Of a DNA stretch of 64,000 bases, positions 45,505 to 55,181 are shown in pieces. Made by a program: the position numbers and the translations under genes. Location of the stretch: NCBI RefSeq assembly GCF_019991125.1, contig NZ_JAGENB010000006.1, forward strand, positions 1 through 64,000, in the 5' to 3' direction. Each line of letters opens with the position of its first letter. Positions within the stretch are counted from its first letter, which is position 1. Below the pieces are notes generated by a model, which worked only from the letters and a program-made list of their open reading frames with translations, had not been told where the DNA came from and ran no database searches. Source of the DNA: Phyllobacterium calauticae. Lineage in GTDB: Bacteria; Pseudomonadota; Alphaproteobacteria; Rhizobiales; Rhizobiaceae.

Positions 45505-46518
45505 CTAGCCGTTGCGAAACGTATAGGCATAGCCGTTCAGCGCCGGAGCACCGCCAAGATGCGCATAGAGCACCTTTGACCCATCGGGGAAAAATCCCCT
45601 GCCAACGAGATCGATCATGCCCTGCATGGATTTTCCCTCGTAGACAGGATCGGTGATCATCCCTTCCAGCCGGGCACAGAGGCGGATGGCCTGCTTGGTT
45701 TCCTCCGAGGGGACACCATAGACCGGATAAGCATAGTCTTCGTTGAGGATGACATCCGCCGCAGTCAGGTCTTTGCCAAGCTCGACCAGATCCGCGGTAC
45801 GGCGGGCGATCTCCAGCACCTGTGCCCTGGTCTGCGCCGGGGTGGCCGAGGCATCAATGCCGATGACGTTGCGTTCGCGCCCGTCTTTGGCAAAACCGAC
45901 AAGCATGCCGGCATGGGTCGAACCGGTCACCGTGCAGACAATGACATAGTCGAATGTGAAGCCGAGCGCGGCTTCCTGCGCCCGCACCTCTTCGGCAAAG
46001 CCGACATAGCCCAGGCCACCATACTTGTGCACCGAAGCTCCCGCCGGGATCGGATAGGGTTTGCCGCCCTTGGCTTTCACATCCTCGATGGCGTTTTCCC
46101 AGCTTTCGCGAATACCGATGTCAAAGCCTTCATCCACCATTTCCACATCCGCGCCCATGATCCGGCTGAGCAGGATATTGCCGACGCGATCATAGACGGC
46201 GTCCTCGTGCGGCACCCAGCTTTCCTGTACCAAACGGCATTTGAAGCCGATCTTCGCGGCTGCCGCCGCAACCATCCGCGTGTGGTTCGACTGCACGCCG
46301 CCAATCGATACGAGCGTATCTGCGCCCGAAGCGATGGCATCCGGTATGATATATTCGAGCTTTCGCAGCTTGTTGCCGCCGAAGGCCAGCCCCGAGTTGC
46401 AATCGTCGCGCTTGGCATAAAGCTCGACCCGGCCGCCGAGATGTGCGGACAGGCGGCTCAGTTTTTCAATAGGCGTCGGCCCGAATGTAAGCGGATAGCG
46501 TTCGAATTTTTCCAGCAT
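45505..46518 (-). CDS. acdS: 1-Aminocyclopropane-1-carboxylate deaminase AcdS
   Basis: AcdS is a PLP enzyme that opens ACC, the ethylene precursor of plants, to 2-oxobutyrate and ammonia. The 337-residue protein carries the PLP lysine in [11 protein letters not shown] and the residues that separate true ACC deaminases from D-cysteine desulfhydrases: the Tyr-Glu pair in DPVYEGKS (Tyr293, Glu294) and the Leu in YAHLGG (Leu321), matching Tyr294, Glu295 and Leu322 of the Pseudomonas enzyme. The ATG at 46518 gives the family start [14 protein letters not shown]. It is divergent from its Lrp-type regulator gene. The enzyme is linked to plant association. Confidence 0.96.
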   Translation of the reverse strand: MLEKFERYPLTFGPTPIEKLSRLSAHLGGRVELYAKRDDCNSGLAFGGNKLRKLEYIIPDAIASGADTLVSIGGVQSNHTRMVAAAAAKIGFKCRLVQESWVPHEDAVYDRVGNILLSRIMGADVEMVDEGFDIGIRESWENAIEDVKAKGGKPYPIPAGASVHKYGGLGYVGFAEEVRAQEAALGFTFDYVIVCTVTGSTHAGMLVGFAKDGRERNVIGIDASATPAQTRAQVLEIARRTADLVELGKDLTAADVILNEDYAYPVYGVPSEETKQAIRLCARLEGMITDPVYEGKSMQGMIDLVGRGFFPDGSKVLYAHLGGAPALNGYAYTFRNG

Positions 46519-46596
46519 TGTTTTCCCTTTCGAAGTGGTTTTCGTAGGCAAAACGCTATCACCCTTCCAAAGAAAGGTGCTCTCATAGTTCGGCGC

Positions 46597-46620
46597 TGAA
46601 ATTGATGAATAATGATTTCA
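46597..46620. promoter_or_regulatory. Inverted repeat between acdS and acdR
   Basis: TGAAAT (46597-46602) and ATTTCA (46615-46620) form a 24-base dyad in the AT-rich divergent region. Lrp-type regulators bind AT-rich dyads of this sort, so it is a candidate AcdR site. The arms are short. Confidence 0.4.
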
Positions 46621-46677
46621 CTACGCCAATTCTGCGCTATGCTTCTGCATTAACGTTTATTTTCGGAAGATTCTTTC

Positions 46678-47142
46678 ATGCCGGGTGAACTGGACCGCAT
46701 CGATATGAAGATGCTGCGGCTGTTGCAGAAGAACGGGCGCTTGACCAATGCCGAGCTGGCAACGCTTGTGGATGTGAGCCCGGCGACCTGCCATCGGCGC
46801 ACGCAGCGCCTGTTCGACGATGGTTTTATCAAGACAGTGCGGGCCATGGTGCAACCGCAAATGGTGGACCGGGGTGCACTTGTCATGGTCGGCGTGGTGC
46901 TGGATCGTTCGACGCCGGAAAGCTTTGCGCAGTTCGAACAGGCGGTGACGAAACTGAGTTTTGTTCTCGACTGCAATCTTGTCGCCGGTGATTTCGATTA
47001 TTTCCTGAAAATCCGCGTCAAGGACATGGCCGATTTCAACCGGATTCACGGCAGCCAGTTGATCGCCCTGCCCGGCGTGCGCCAGACCCGGACGTTCTTT
47101 GTCATGAAGGAAGTCATCGACAACGCACCGCTGGATTTTTGA
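46678..47142 (+). CDS. acdR: Lrp/AsnC-family regulator AcdR
   Basis: This is a 154-residue leucine-responsive type regulator. The helix-turn-helix is LTNAELATLVDVSPATCHRRTQRL (residues 22-45), and the RAM ligand-binding domain follows from about residue 65. Divergence from acdS is the standard layout in rhizobia and pseudomonads, where AcdR activates acdS in the presence of ACC. It ends 23 bases from the ntrC stop on the other strand. Confidence 0.92.
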   Translation: MPGELDRIDMKMLRLLQKNGRLTNAELATLVDVSPATCHRRTQRLFDDGFIKTVRAMVQPQMVDRGALVMVGVVLDRSTPESFAQFEQAVTKLSFVLDCNLVAGDFDYFLKIRVKDMADFNRIHGSQLIALPGVRQTRTFFVMKEVIDNAPLDF

Positions 47143-47165
47143 TCGAAGCGGTCGGAATCTGTATC

Positions 47166-48632
47166 CTATCGCCCCAAATCGTTCTTGGTGTTCTTGTAGA
47201 TATTCACGCCAAGCTCGCGGATTTTCTTGCGCAGCGTGTTGCGGTTGAGCCCGAGCAGTTCGGCTGCTTTGATCTGGTTGCCATGGGTAGCGGTCAGGCA
47301 TGAGAGGATGAGCGGGTATTCCACTTCCTCCAGCACGCGCTGGTAAAGCCCGACCGGTGGCAGGTCATCGCCATAGGACAGGAAGTAGCGCTGCATGTTG
47401 AGTTCGACTGCCTGGGCGATGGTGATGTCCTCGTTGGACATCGACGTCGAGGATGGCTCCGCCGGCCGCAGGTCGGCCTTGAGCTCCGCCTCGATCACAT
47501 CCGCATTGATTTCTTCCTGCGGATAAAGCGCGGCGAGACGGCGCACCAGGTTTTCCAGTTCGCGCACATTGCCGGCCCAGGGATAGCGGCGCATCAGGTC
47601 GAGACCATCGGCGGTGATGCGTTTTTCCGGCAGGCCGTCCTTTGCCGCCATCTTGAAGAAATGCCGGACAAGGTCGGGAATATCCTCGCCGCGCTCGCGC
47701 AGCGGCGGCAGGCGCAGCGGCACCACGTTCAGGCGGTAATAGAGATCCTCGCGGAACATGCCCTGATTGATCAGCGTCCGCAGGTCCTTGTTTGTCGCGG
47801 CCACGATCCGCACATCGGTCTTGATCGGCGTGCGCCCGCCCACGGTCATATATTCGCCCTGCTGCAGTACGCGCAGCAGGCGTGTCTGTGCTTCCATCGG
47901 CATATCGCCGATTTCATCGAGGAACAGCGTGCCGCCATCCGCCTGCTCGAACCGGCCGCTCGACCGGTTCTGCGCACCGGTAAAAGCACCCCGTTCATGG
48001 CCGAACAGTTCCGATTCGATCAGGTCGCGCGGAATGGCAGCCATGTTGATGGCGACGAACGGCCCCTTGCGGCGACGGCCATATTCATGCAGCGCCCGCG
48101 CCACCAACTCCTTGCCCGTGCCGGATTCACCTGAAATCATCACGGTCAGGTCGGTCTGCATCATGCGGGCAAGAACGCGGTAGATATCCTGCATGGCGGG
48201 CGAGCGGCCCACCAGAGGCATGGTATCCGGTTGTTCTTCATTGGCCCATTTTTCCGGCTTTTTCTTCGGTTCAGCCAAGGCACGGCCGACAATGCTGACA
48301 AGTTCGGTCAGATCGAATGGTTTTGGCAGATATTCATAGGCCCCAGCCTCCGAAGCGCGGATTGCCGTCATGAAGGTGTTCTGCGCGCTCATGACGATAA
48401 CAGGCAGATCGGGGCGCGATTTCTTGATGCGCGGCAGAAGGTCGAAAGCGTTTTCATCGGGCATCACCACATCGGTGATGACAAGATCGCCGTCACCGGC
48501 GGAAATCCAGCGCCACAGGGTGGCTGCATTGGAGGTGATGCGCACATCGTAACCGGCACGCGACAGCGCCTGATTGAGGACTGTTCTGATTGCTGCGTCG
48601 TCATCCGCAACGAGAATGCTGCCCAAGCTCAT
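47166..48632 (-). CDS. ntrC: Nitrogen regulation response regulator NtrC
   Basis: NtrC activates sigma-54 promoters of nitrogen-scavenging genes when phosphorylated by NtrB. The 488-residue protein has a receiver domain (Asp in LVITDVVMP), an AAA+ domain (GESGTGKE; sigma-54 contact ERGAFTGAQ intact; FLDEIGDM) and a Fis-type helix-turn-helix near the end ([18 protein letters not shown]). It lies two bases after ntrB. The gene that normally follows it, ntrY, is about 32 kb away in this window. Confidence 0.96.
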   Translation of the reverse strand: MSLGSILVADDDAAIRTVLNQALSRAGYDVRITSNAATLWRWISAGDGDLVITDVVMPDENAFDLLPRIKKSRPDLPVIVMSAQNTFMTAIRASEAGAYEYLPKPFDLTELVSIVGRALAEPKKKPEKWANEEQPDTMPLVGRSPAMQDIYRVLARMMQTDLTVMISGESGTGKELVARALHEYGRRRKGPFVAINMAAIPRDLIESELFGHERGAFTGAQNRSSGRFEQADGGTLFLDEIGDMPMEAQTRLLRVLQQGEYMTVGGRTPIKTDVRIVAATNKDLRTLINQGMFREDLYYRLNVVPLRLPPLRERGEDIPDLVRHFFKMAAKDGLPEKRITADGLDLMRRYPWAGNVRELENLVRRLAALYPQEEINADVIEAELKADLRPAEPSSTSMSNEDITIAQAVELNMQRYFLSYGDDLPPVGLYQRVLEEVEYPLILSCLTATHGNQIKAAELLGLNRNTLRKKIRELGVNIYKNTKNDLGR

Positions 48633-48634
48633 GA

Positions 48635-49792
48635 TCAGAATCCTGCCTTTTTCGATATAATCATTTCATCCGCATGGTCGTCGTCCGACGGATCGCTCTG
48701 CCATGCGGGCATCAGAATGCGGAATGTCGTCTTGCGCGGCACGGAATCGCACTCGATGACACCGCCATGATCGCCAACGATTTTTGCAACGAGCGCCAGG
48801 CCGAGGCCCGAGCCGTTCGGCTTTGTCGTGATGAACGGATCGAACAGATGCGGCATGATATCCGGTGAAACGCCTGAACCGGTATCCTGCACGCAGAATT
48901 CGAGTGGCAGGGATACCCGGTTGCGGATGCCCGGAATCGACAGGCGGATACCGGGGCGGAAGGCGGTCGACAGCGTGATCTCGCCCGGCTCGCTCGTGCC
49001 GATGGATTCCGCCGCATTCTTCACCAGATTCAGGAACACCTGTACGAGCTGATCACGATTGGCAAAAACATAAGGCAGCGACGGGTCATAATCTTCGTGG
49101 AACTTGATGTGGCTGGCAAAGCCGTTCTTGGCGATGGCTTTGACGTGATCCAGCACGACGTGGATATTCACCGCCTCCCGCTCGATCGGGCGCTCGTCGG
49201 AAAACACTTCCATGCGGTCGACAAGCGAGACAATCCGGTCGGTCTCGTCGGTGATCAGCCGCGTCAGCGCGCGGTCATCATCGTTGAGACCGGTTTCCAG
49301 CAGCTGCGCCGCACCGCGAATACCCGACAGCGGGTTCTTGATTTCGTGCGCCAGCATGGATGCAAGGCCGGTCACCGAGCGGGCAGCGCCGCGATGGGTC
49401 ATCTGCCTGTCGAGCTTTTCCGCCATTGACCGCTCCTTGAACAGGATGACGATCGATCCCGGTGCTTCGCTGACCGGCGTGACGTAGAGATCGACAATGC
49501 GGTCCTGTCCGAGGCGCGGCGACGAAACATCGACGCGATATTCATTGACGGGCGACGGGCTTTCCCGCACCTGCTTGACCAGAGCCAGCAACGGGCTGCC
49601 GAATGGCAGCAGCATTTCCAGCGTGTTGCGGCTCAATATGCTGGCGCTGGAGCGGAAAAACGCTTCCGCATCGGAATTGGCATAGGAAATATGCCCGCTT
49701 TCATCGAGCATGATCACCGGATGGCGGATCGCATTGAGAACGATCCCGGCCAGTTTGTCGTCCATCGCAACATTGTCTGCCGATGTCATCAT
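48635..49792 (-). CDS. ntrB: Nitrogen regulation sensor kinase NtrB
   Basis: NtrB is the cytoplasmic kinase-phosphatase that reads nitrogen status through PII protein. The 385-residue protein has a PAS domain (about residues 15-130), the phosphoacceptor histidine in [16 protein letters not shown] (about residue 150) and the ATPase domain with DTGSGV and GSGLGLALV. It overlaps dusB by four bases and precedes ntrC, the conserved dusB-ntrB-ntrC order. No membrane segment is present. Confidence 0.95.
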   Translation of the reverse strand: MMTSADNVAMDDKLAGIVLNAIRHPVIMLDESGHISYANSDAEAFFRSSASILSRNTLEMLLPFGSPLLALVKQVRESPSPVNEYRVDVSSPRLGQDRIVDLYVTPVSEAPGSIVILFKERSMAEKLDRQMTHRGAARSVTGLASMLAHEIKNPLSGIRGAAQLLETGLNDDDRALTRLITDETDRIVSLVDRMEVFSDERPIEREAVNIHVVLDHVKAIAKNGFASHIKFHEDYDPSLPYVFANRDQLVQVFLNLVKNAAESIGTSEPGEITLSTAFRPGIRLSIPGIRNRVSLPLEFCVQDTGSGVSPDIMPHLFDPFITTKPNGSGLGLALVAKIVGDHGGVIECDSVPRKTTFRILMPAWQSDPSDDDHADEMIISKKAGF

Positions 49793-50787
49793 GCAACCTT
49801 CTTCATGTCATGTTCGTCCGGCCGCGCGAGTGCGGCATGCAGGCGCCCGGCAACCAGACGCGGATTGGTTTCGGTCATGATCGCGGCGCGTTCAGCCGCG
49901 CTGATATCGACACCGTGCTTTTCCAGATACCAGCCGAGATGCTTGCGCGAATGCCGAATGCCGGTCGGCTCGCCGTAATGGGCCAGCATCGCTTCGTAAT
50001 GGGCGACCGCATAATCGGCGATCAGGCCTGTGTCCTGCCCGTTCTGCACGCCATGAACGATCGTCCCGGGCAGCCAGGGCTGCCCATAAGAGCCACGTCC
50101 GACCATGACCGCATCGGCTCCCGACGCCTCGAGAATGCTATTGGCATCGTCGCGGTTCAACACATCGCCATTGGCAACAAGCGGGATGGAAACGGCTGAT
50201 TTGACGGCACGGATGGCATGCCAGTCCGCCTTGCCTTCATAGAACTGGCAGCGCGTGCGTCCGTGCACCGTCACCATCTGCACACCGGCCTGTTCGGCAC
50301 GGGCGGCAAGTTCCGGCGCATTGATCGTGTCGTCATCCCAGCCCAGACGCATTTTCAATGTCACGGGAATCTTTACCGCAGCGATGGTCGCCTCGATCAG
50401 CGTCAGGGCATGATCGAGATCGCGCATCAGGGCTGAACCGGAAAAACCGCCGGTCACCTTCTTGGCCGGGCAGCCCATATTGATATCGATGATATGCGCG
50501 CCCTCACCTTCGGCAATGCGCGCGGCTTCCGCCATCCACTTTGTTTCGCGTCCGGCGATCTGCACCACATGGGTGCCGAGACCGTCTCCGCGCAGCCGCA
50601 GCAGGTTGCCGCGCTCGCGCGTGCACAACTCGGCGCTGGCAACCATTTCGGACACGACCATGCCTGCGCCGGCCTTCCACGCCAGCTGGCGGAACGGCAG
50701 GTCGGACACACCGGACATCGGCGCAAGGAACACCCGGTTACGCAGTTGCACGCCGCCTATCTCGAGTGGTTGATTCAGATCGATCAC
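49789..50787 (-). CDS. dusB: tRNA-dihydrouridine synthase DusB
   Basis: DusB reduces uridine to dihydrouridine at fixed positions of tRNA using FMN and NADPH. The 332-residue TIM-barrel protein has [14 protein letters not shown] at the start, the catalytic cysteine in [12 protein letters not shown], the [11 protein letters not shown] loop and the FMN-binding [16 protein letters not shown]. Heading the ntr operon (formerly nifR3) is typical of alphaproteobacteria. It is divergent from ispDF, with 165 bases for promoters. Confidence 0.95.
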   Translation of the reverse strand: MIDLNQPLEIGGVQLRNRVFLAPMSGVSDLPFRQLAWKAGAGMVVSEMVASAELCTRERGNLLRLRGDGLGTHVVQIAGRETKWMAEAARIAEGEGAHIIDINMGCPAKKVTGGFSGSALMRDLDHALTLIEATIAAVKIPVTLKMRLGWDDDTINAPELAARAEQAGVQMVTVHGRTRCQFYEGKADWHAIRAVKSAVSIPLVANGDVLNRDDANSILEASGADAVMVGRGSYGQPWLPGTIVHGVQNGQDTGLIADYAVAHYEAMLAHYGEPTGIRHSRKHLGWYLEKHGVDISAAERAAIMTETNPRLVAGRLHAALARPDEHDMKKVA

Positions 50788-50952
50788 GTCACTATTGCCT
50801 GTTTCGTATGCAATTTTCCAATCGCCTATCCTTTAGACAGGAACACCGGACTAGGCAAGGCAAAGAGCACCTCGAATGGACGAGATTTCGTTTAAACCTC
50901 TGGTCTTTCGCCTCGGCAAGAGGTAACGCAGTCTGGAGTTACGGAGAGAAGT

Positions 50953-52173
50953 GTGGCGGCAGGTACAAACGACAAGCAGATGCGGGTGGCAGCCGTCATT
51001 GTGGCGGCTGGTCGCGGGGAACGCGCGGGCCAAAGCGTTGAAGGACCGAAGCAATACCGCAAGATCGGCGGTGAAGCGGTTCTGGCGCATACGCTGCGGG
51101 CCTTTCTCGGCTGCCCGTTCATCGACGATGTCGTCGTTGTCATCCACAAGGAAGATGAATCCCTCTTCGCCCAGGCGGCAGGAGACTATGCGGCACGGGT
51201 CACATGCGTAACCGGAGGGCCGACGCGGCAGGAATCAACCCGGCTTGGCTTGCTCGCCCTGAAAGACCAGGCGCCGGACCACGTGCTCATCCATGACGGT
51301 GTGCGGCCGTTCATCTCCGCCGACCTGCTCGAGCGGGTTATTTTCAACCTGACGCCGCATATTGGTGTCCTGCCGGTGCTTGCCGTCTCCGATACGCTGA
51401 AAGCAGCGGGCCATGATGCCATGGTCAGCGCCACGGTGCCGCGCGCCGGGCTTTATGCGGCACAGACGCCGCAGGCCTTCCCCTATGGGCCGATCATGGC
51501 GGCGCATGATGCCGCGTTTGCCATCGGCCGTTCCGATTTCACCGATGATTCTGCCATTGCCGAGTGGCAGGGCCTGCCGGTGCGGATTGTCGAGGGATCG
51601 GCTGACAATACCAAACTCACCTGGGCAAAGGATATCGATATGGCTGATGACCGTCTGTCGCAAAGGCATGCCGCCTTCCCGGATGTGCGCACGGGCAACG
51701 GCTATGATGTGCATTCTTTCGAGCCCGGCAATGGCGTGACGCTCGCCGGCGTCTTCATCGAACATGACCGCAAGCTCAATGGCCACTCCGATGCGGATGT
51801 CGCCTTGCATGCACTGACCGATGCTTTGCTGGCCACGCGCGGCGCGGGCGATATCGGCACGCATTTCCCGCCGTCCGACCCGCAATGGAAGGGTGCCGCC
51901 TCGCATATTTTTGTCGAGCATGCCGTGAAAATCGTCAAGGCGGCGGGCGGGCGTATCGCCAATGCCGATATCACCCTGATCTGCGAAGAACCGAAAGTCG
52001 GCCCGCACCGCGAGGCGATGACCGCGGCCCTGTCGAAAATGCTCGGGATTACGCCCGATCGTGTATCGGTCAAGGCGACGACCAATGAAAAAATGGGCTT
52101 TATCGGCCGCAAGGAAGGCATCGCCGCCATCGCCACGGCGTCGGTGATCTATCCGGGAGGATTGCCGGAATGA
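50953..52173 (+). CDS. ispDF: Bifunctional MEP cytidylyltransferase / MECDP synthase IspDF
   Basis: It catalyses two steps of the non-mevalonate isoprenoid pathway. Residues 1-235 are IspD ([30 protein letters not shown]) and residues 250-406 are IspF ([12 protein letters not shown] with metal-binding Asp and His; [28 protein letters not shown]). The fusion is normal in alphaproteobacteria. The GTG at 50953 is marked by GGAGAG. It overlaps cinA by four bases. Confidence 0.97.
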   Translation: MAAGTNDKQMRVAAVIVAAGRGERAGQSVEGPKQYRKIGGEAVLAHTLRAFLGCPFIDDVVVVIHKEDESLFAQAAGDYAARVTCVTGGPTRQESTRLGLLALKDQAPDHVLIHDGVRPFISADLLERVIFNLTPHIGVLPVLAVSDTLKAAGHDAMVSATVPRAGLYAAQTPQAFPYGPIMAAHDAAFAIGRSDFTDDSAIAEWQGLPVRIVEGSADNTKLTWAKDIDMADDRLSQRHAAFPDVRTGNGYDVHSFEPGNGVTLAGVFIEHDRKLNGHSDADVALHALTDALLATRGAGDIGTHFPPSDPQWKGAASHIFVEHAVKIVKAAGGRIANADITLICEEPKVGPHREAMTAALSKMLGITPDRVSVKATTNEKMGFIGRKEGIAAIATASVIYPGGLPE

Positions 52174-52661
52174 GCGGACTGATCGCAGAGGCAAAAGCCA
52201 TCGCGGTTCTGGAGGCCTGCCGTGCCAGAGGCATTCTCCTGGCAACGGCGGAATCCTGCACCGGCGGGCTGATTGTGGCATCGCTCACCGACATCGGCGG
52301 GTCATCCGATGTGGTGGATCGCGGCTTCATCACCTATTCCAACGAAGCCAAGCACGCGATGCTCGGCATTCCCATGGAAGTGATCGCTGCCCATGGCGCC
52401 GTATCGGAGGAAGTGGCGCTGGCCATGGCAGCGGGCGCATTGCAACACTCCCGCGCCGGCATTGCCGTGGCGGTGACGGGTGTTGCAGGTCCGGGCGGCG
52501 GATCGGCGGCCAAGCCGGTTGGTCTCGTCTGGTTCGGTGTCGCCCTCAAGGGACAGGCGCCGCAGGCTGTGCGCCATGTTTTTCCCGATCAGGGGCGCGC
52601 GAGCATCCGGCAAAACGCCGTCGAAACGGCGCTCGATCTGGTGTTGAAGACGCTCGCCTGA
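52170..52661 (+). CDS. CinA C-terminal domain protein (nicotinamide mononucleotide deamidase-like)
   Basis: The 163-residue protein is the free-standing CinA C-terminal domain (PncC type), which deamidates NMN and recycles pyridine nucleotides. [25 protein letters not shown] sequence near residue 27 and [18 protein letters not shown] near residue 105 are the hallmarks. It starts within the ispDF stop (ATGA overlap). Its stop lies one base from the GNAT gene on the other strand. Confidence 0.92.
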   Translation: MSGLIAEAKAIAVLEACRARGILLATAESCTGGLIVASLTDIGGSSDVVDRGFITYSNEAKHAMLGIPMEVIAAHGAVSEEVALAMAAGALQHSRAGIAVAVTGVAGPGGGSAAKPVGLVWFGVALKGQAPQAVRHVFPDQGRASIRQNAVETALDLVLKTLA

Positions 52662-52662
52662 C

Positions 52663-53094
52663 TCAGGTGCGCGACACCCGGAACGCCATGCCGATGGAAT
52701 CCGGCGTCACCGGCTCGAAGCCGAATTTTGCGTAGAGATGTTTGGCCGGGCCATCGGCGATGAGGCTGACATAGGCGCCATCAGGCGCTTCCGCCGCCAC
52801 ATAGTCCATCAGCGCAGCCATGATCTTCTTGCCAAGCCCGCGCGCCTGATGGGCGGGATCAACCGCGATGTCCACCACCTGATAGAAACAGCCGCGATCC
52901 CCGACGATGCGGCCCATGCCGACTGCCTTGCCGTCCAGTGTCACCGTCACGCCGCAGACCGTGTTGGGAAGACCGATGAGAGCCGCCTCACGGCTCTTCG
53001 GACTCAAACCGGAAATCACCCGCAACCGGCAATAGTCGTCAACGGATGGTGCTTCCCCGTGAAGCGTGTAATCGTGCTCAACGCCGCTCATCAT
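52663..53094 (-). CDS. GNAT family N-acetyltransferase
   Basis: The 143-residue protein is a single GNAT domain, with the acetyl-CoA loop in AHQARGLGKKIMAALM (about residue 85) and VVDIAVDPAHQ just before it. FGFEPVTPDSIGM near the end is also typical. The substrate is unknown. The start is the first or second of two neighbouring ATG codons. It converges with cinA. Confidence 0.88.
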   Translation of the reverse strand: MMSGVEHDYTLHGEAPSVDDYCRLRVISGLSPKSREAALIGLPNTVCGVTVTLDGKAVGMGRIVGDRGCFYQVVDIAVDPAHQARGLGKKIMAALMDYVAAEAPDGAYVSLIADGPAKHLYAKFGFEPVTPDSIGMAFRVSRT

Positions 53095-53177
53095 TCTCTC
53101 CCAAGCTGGTTGCGCCGCAGTTCTAGCTGAATCGTCCCGCTGCGATCAATCACCCGATGCGCGGAAACTTGCCATTC

Positions 53178-53207
53178 TTGACATCATCACCGCCAGCATG
53201 GGATATC
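53178..53207 (+). promoter_or_regulatory. Strong sigma-70 type promoter
   Basis: A consensus -35 box TTGACA (53178-53183) lies 18 bases before GATATC (53202-53207), a fair -10 box for this group. Transcription would start near 53213-53216, directly at the ATG of a 26-codon frame. It drives the leader element in front of the methyltransferase gene. Confidence 0.65.
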
Positions 53208-53213
53208 GGTTCC

Positions 53214-53350
53214 ATGATCGAGAAAGACGTTTTGATTGTTGCGCGGGTTGCCGGCATCCCAACAGGCGGGATGCAGGGACTTCGTGCACGCTGATCGAAA
53301 AGCGCAACGCGTCACCAGCAAACCCCGCCGGCAACGGACGGGGCTTTTTT
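53214..53350 (+). ncRNA. Leader transcript ending in an intrinsic terminator: attenuator or small RNA
   Basis: From the predicted start near 53214 the RNA would hold a 26-codon frame (53214-53294, beginning MIEKDVLIVARVAG) without untranslated leader, a perfect hairpin GCATCCC/GGGATGC (53254-53274) and a terminator (53323-53350). The segment 53247-53255 (GTTGCCGGC) is exactly complementary to 53327-53335 inside the terminator, so an alternative fold would break it. This is the logic of an attenuator, as in the trp leader of rhizobia. The element could equally be a free small RNA of about 135 bases. The family is not recognised. Confidence 0.55.
53323..53350 (+). terminator. Intrinsic terminator ahead of the methyltransferase gene
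   Basis: CCCCG and CGGGG plus an inner CCG-GCAA-CGG hairpin with a GNRA tetraloop and one bulged A form the stem, followed by CTTTTTT. It stops 41 bases before the methyltransferase ATG, in the right place for conditional read-through. Confidence 0.85.
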
Positions 53351-53390
53351 ATGGTGCGCGCCGTCCATCGGCATCAAGATGGAGAACACG

Positions 53391-54119
53391 ATGACACAGA
53401 ATATTTATGATACGCCGGCCTTCTTCGAAGGCTACAGCCAGTTGGGCCGCTCGGTGGGCGGTCTTGCCAGTGCCGCGGAATGGCCTGCCCTGCAGGCGCT
53501 GATGCCAGACCTCCACGGCCTGCGCGCCGTGGATCTCGGTTGCGGTTTTGGCTGGTTTGCCCGCTGGGCGCGCGAGAACGGTGCCGCAGAGGTGCTGGGC
53601 CTCGATGTTTCGGAAAACATGCTGGCGCGGGCGCGATCAACGTCGACAGATGCGGCCATTCGTTATGACAGAGCCGATCTGGAGGTGCTTGACTTGCCCG
53701 AGGCAGCGTTTGATCTCGCCTATAGCTCACTCACCCTGCATTACATCGACAATCTGGCCGGGCTGTTCCGGACCGTTCACAAGGCACTCGTTCCCGGCGC
53801 GAAATTCATCTTCTCGATGGAACACCCCATCTTTATGGCACCATCCCGTCCCGGCTGGTCGATTGATGCGGAAGGTCGCAAATCCTGGCCCGTCGACGGC
53901 TATCTGGTCGAGGGACCGCGGGTGACCGACTGGCTGGCCAAAGGCGTCATCAAACAGCACCGGACAATCGGCACCATCCTCAATCTGCTGATGACAGCGG
54001 GTTTCACCATCGCCCACGTGGAAGAATGGAAGCCGACGAAAGAACAGATCATCGCGAGGCCCGAGCTTGCCGAGGAACTGGAGCGGCCGATGTTCCTGCT
54101 GGTTGCCGCACAGCGCTAA
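53391..54119 (+). CDS. Class I SAM-dependent methyltransferase
   Basis: The 242-residue protein has motif I VDLGCGFGWFARWA (about residue 45), LGLDVSENML (motif II) and FDLAYSSLTLHYI (motif IV), as in the UbiE/YafE-like group. The ATG at 53391 follows GGAG at six bases; ATG 53379 lies before that site and is less likely. The substrate is unknown. Its expression is probably gated by the terminator upstream. It ends at its own terminator near 54148. Confidence 0.9.
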   Translation: MTQNIYDTPAFFEGYSQLGRSVGGLASAAEWPALQALMPDLHGLRAVDLGCGFGWFARWARENGAAEVLGLDVSENMLARARSTSTDAAIRYDRADLEVLDLPEAAFDLAYSSLTLHYIDNLAGLFRTVHKALVPGAKFIFSMEHPIFMAPSRPGWSIDAEGRKSWPVDGYLVEGPRVTDWLAKGVIKQHRTIGTILNLLMTAGFTIAHVEEWKPTKEQIIARPELAEELERPMFLLVAAQR

Positions 54120-54147
54120 AAGCCACAAGACGCCGTTTGATCGCGAG

Positions 54148-54180
54148 AAATCCGGGGGCTTCCAATGGCGCCCGGATTTT
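54148..54180 (+). terminator. Intrinsic terminator of the methyltransferase gene
   Basis: AAATCCGGG and CCCGGATTTT form a stem of nine base pairs with a loop of about 14 bases, and a T-run closes it. It lies 28 bases after the methyltransferase stop. Confidence 0.7.
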
Positions 54181-54474
54181 GATACGGCTCAGCGCGGAAG
54201 AGTTTTTGCCCCTCCTGGAGTCTCATTTTGCCATCGTAAAGACCGGTCTCGCCTGTATTACCCCGTGCTGCTGACAACGCGCGTTGCGTTCCGGCAGTGC
54301 TGACACATGTTCAGCGGGTGGCAGAGTTAGAGGCCGGTTGGCAATTCAAGCGTGCGCCTTCCGCAGACGCATCGGCCCAAAACTCTTCCCATCCCCGAAC
54401 ACGCCACACCGCGCTCAGTCCATGACTGTCTGACAGCCTTCTTGCTGAACTTCCAAAAGGAAGATCAAGACGGC
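54181..54474. other. Non-coding stretch between methyltransferase and DUF1062 genes
   Basis: No gene is supported here. The DUF1062 frame is open from 54352, but that part lacks the family's sequence and a binding site. I see no repeat or structured RNA. It probably holds the promoter of the DUF1062 gene. Confidence 0.4.
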
Positions 54475-55104
54475 ATGTCCAATACTCTCTGCGTCCAATG
54501 GACCATTGTTCCACGAACGGCTCCCCAGCCTCGCATCGCCTGCAGCCATTGCCGCTGCGTGCGGCCCTTCCAATCCAGCGGCAAGGCCCGGCTCAACGCC
54601 AATGGCCGCAAACTCGATGCCTGGCTCATCTACAAATGCACGGTCTGCGACAACACGTGGAACCGCACGATTTTCGAGCGCAGGCATGTCCGGGATATCG
54701 ACCTGCAAACCCTTGCAGCGCTTCAGACCAACGATCCGGAATGGCTCGACCGTCTGGCATTCAATCCAATTGGATTGAAGGCAATGGAGGTCACGGAGTT
54801 CTCAGATGTTACCGTCAGGAAGAAGCTTCTCTCTCACGCGCTGGATGTAACGCAGCTGTCGATTGAACTCAGACTGCCACTGACAACGACCGTGCGCCTC
54901 GACCGGCTTCTGGCTTCGGAACTGGCTTTATCCCGCAGCCGGATACAGACACTCGAAAGCGACGGCCTGCTGTCCACGGTGCCATCGGGTCGCAACATTC
55001 TGCGAAAAAGCGTTGGAGACGGTCTGGTCGTTCTCCTGGATATTTCCGACGAACCAGAGCGCGGCAGGATTATCGATGCGGCAAGCAGACAGGTGAACGG
55101 CTGA
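54475..55104 (+). CDS. DUF1062 family protein
   Basis: The 209-residue protein has a zinc-ribbon-like N-terminal part: two CxxC pairs in CSHCRC (about residue 25) and CTVCDNTW (about residue 56), followed by helices. LSIELRLPLTTTVRLDRLLASELALSR near residue 130 resembles an S4-like RNA-binding segment. This is the DUF1062 layout, with unknown function; RNA binding is inferred. ATG 54475 is preceded by AAGGAAG. A strong terminator follows. Confidence 0.85.
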   Translation: MSNTLCVQWTIVPRTAPQPRIACSHCRCVRPFQSSGKARLNANGRKLDAWLIYKCTVCDNTWNRTIFERRHVRDIDLQTLAALQTNDPEWLDRLAFNPIGLKAMEVTEFSDVTVRKKLLSHALDVTQLSIELRLPLTTTVRLDRLLASELALSRSRIQTLESDGLLSTVPSGRNILRKSVGDGLVVLLDISDEPERGRIIDAASRQVNG

Positions 55105-55109
55105 AACAG

Positions 55110-55150
55110 AACACCCCACGGCGGCGATTCCTGCGCTGTGGGGTGTTTTA
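55110..55150 (+). terminator. Intrinsic terminator of the DUF1062 gene
   Basis: AACACCCCAC and GTGGGGTGTT make a perfect 10-base stem around an 18-base loop, followed by TTTA. It sits between this gene and the converging ratA gene and may serve both strands. Confidence 0.8.
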
Positions 55151-55181
55151 GTTAACCGGCAAATCAAAAGATGGTTTTGCG

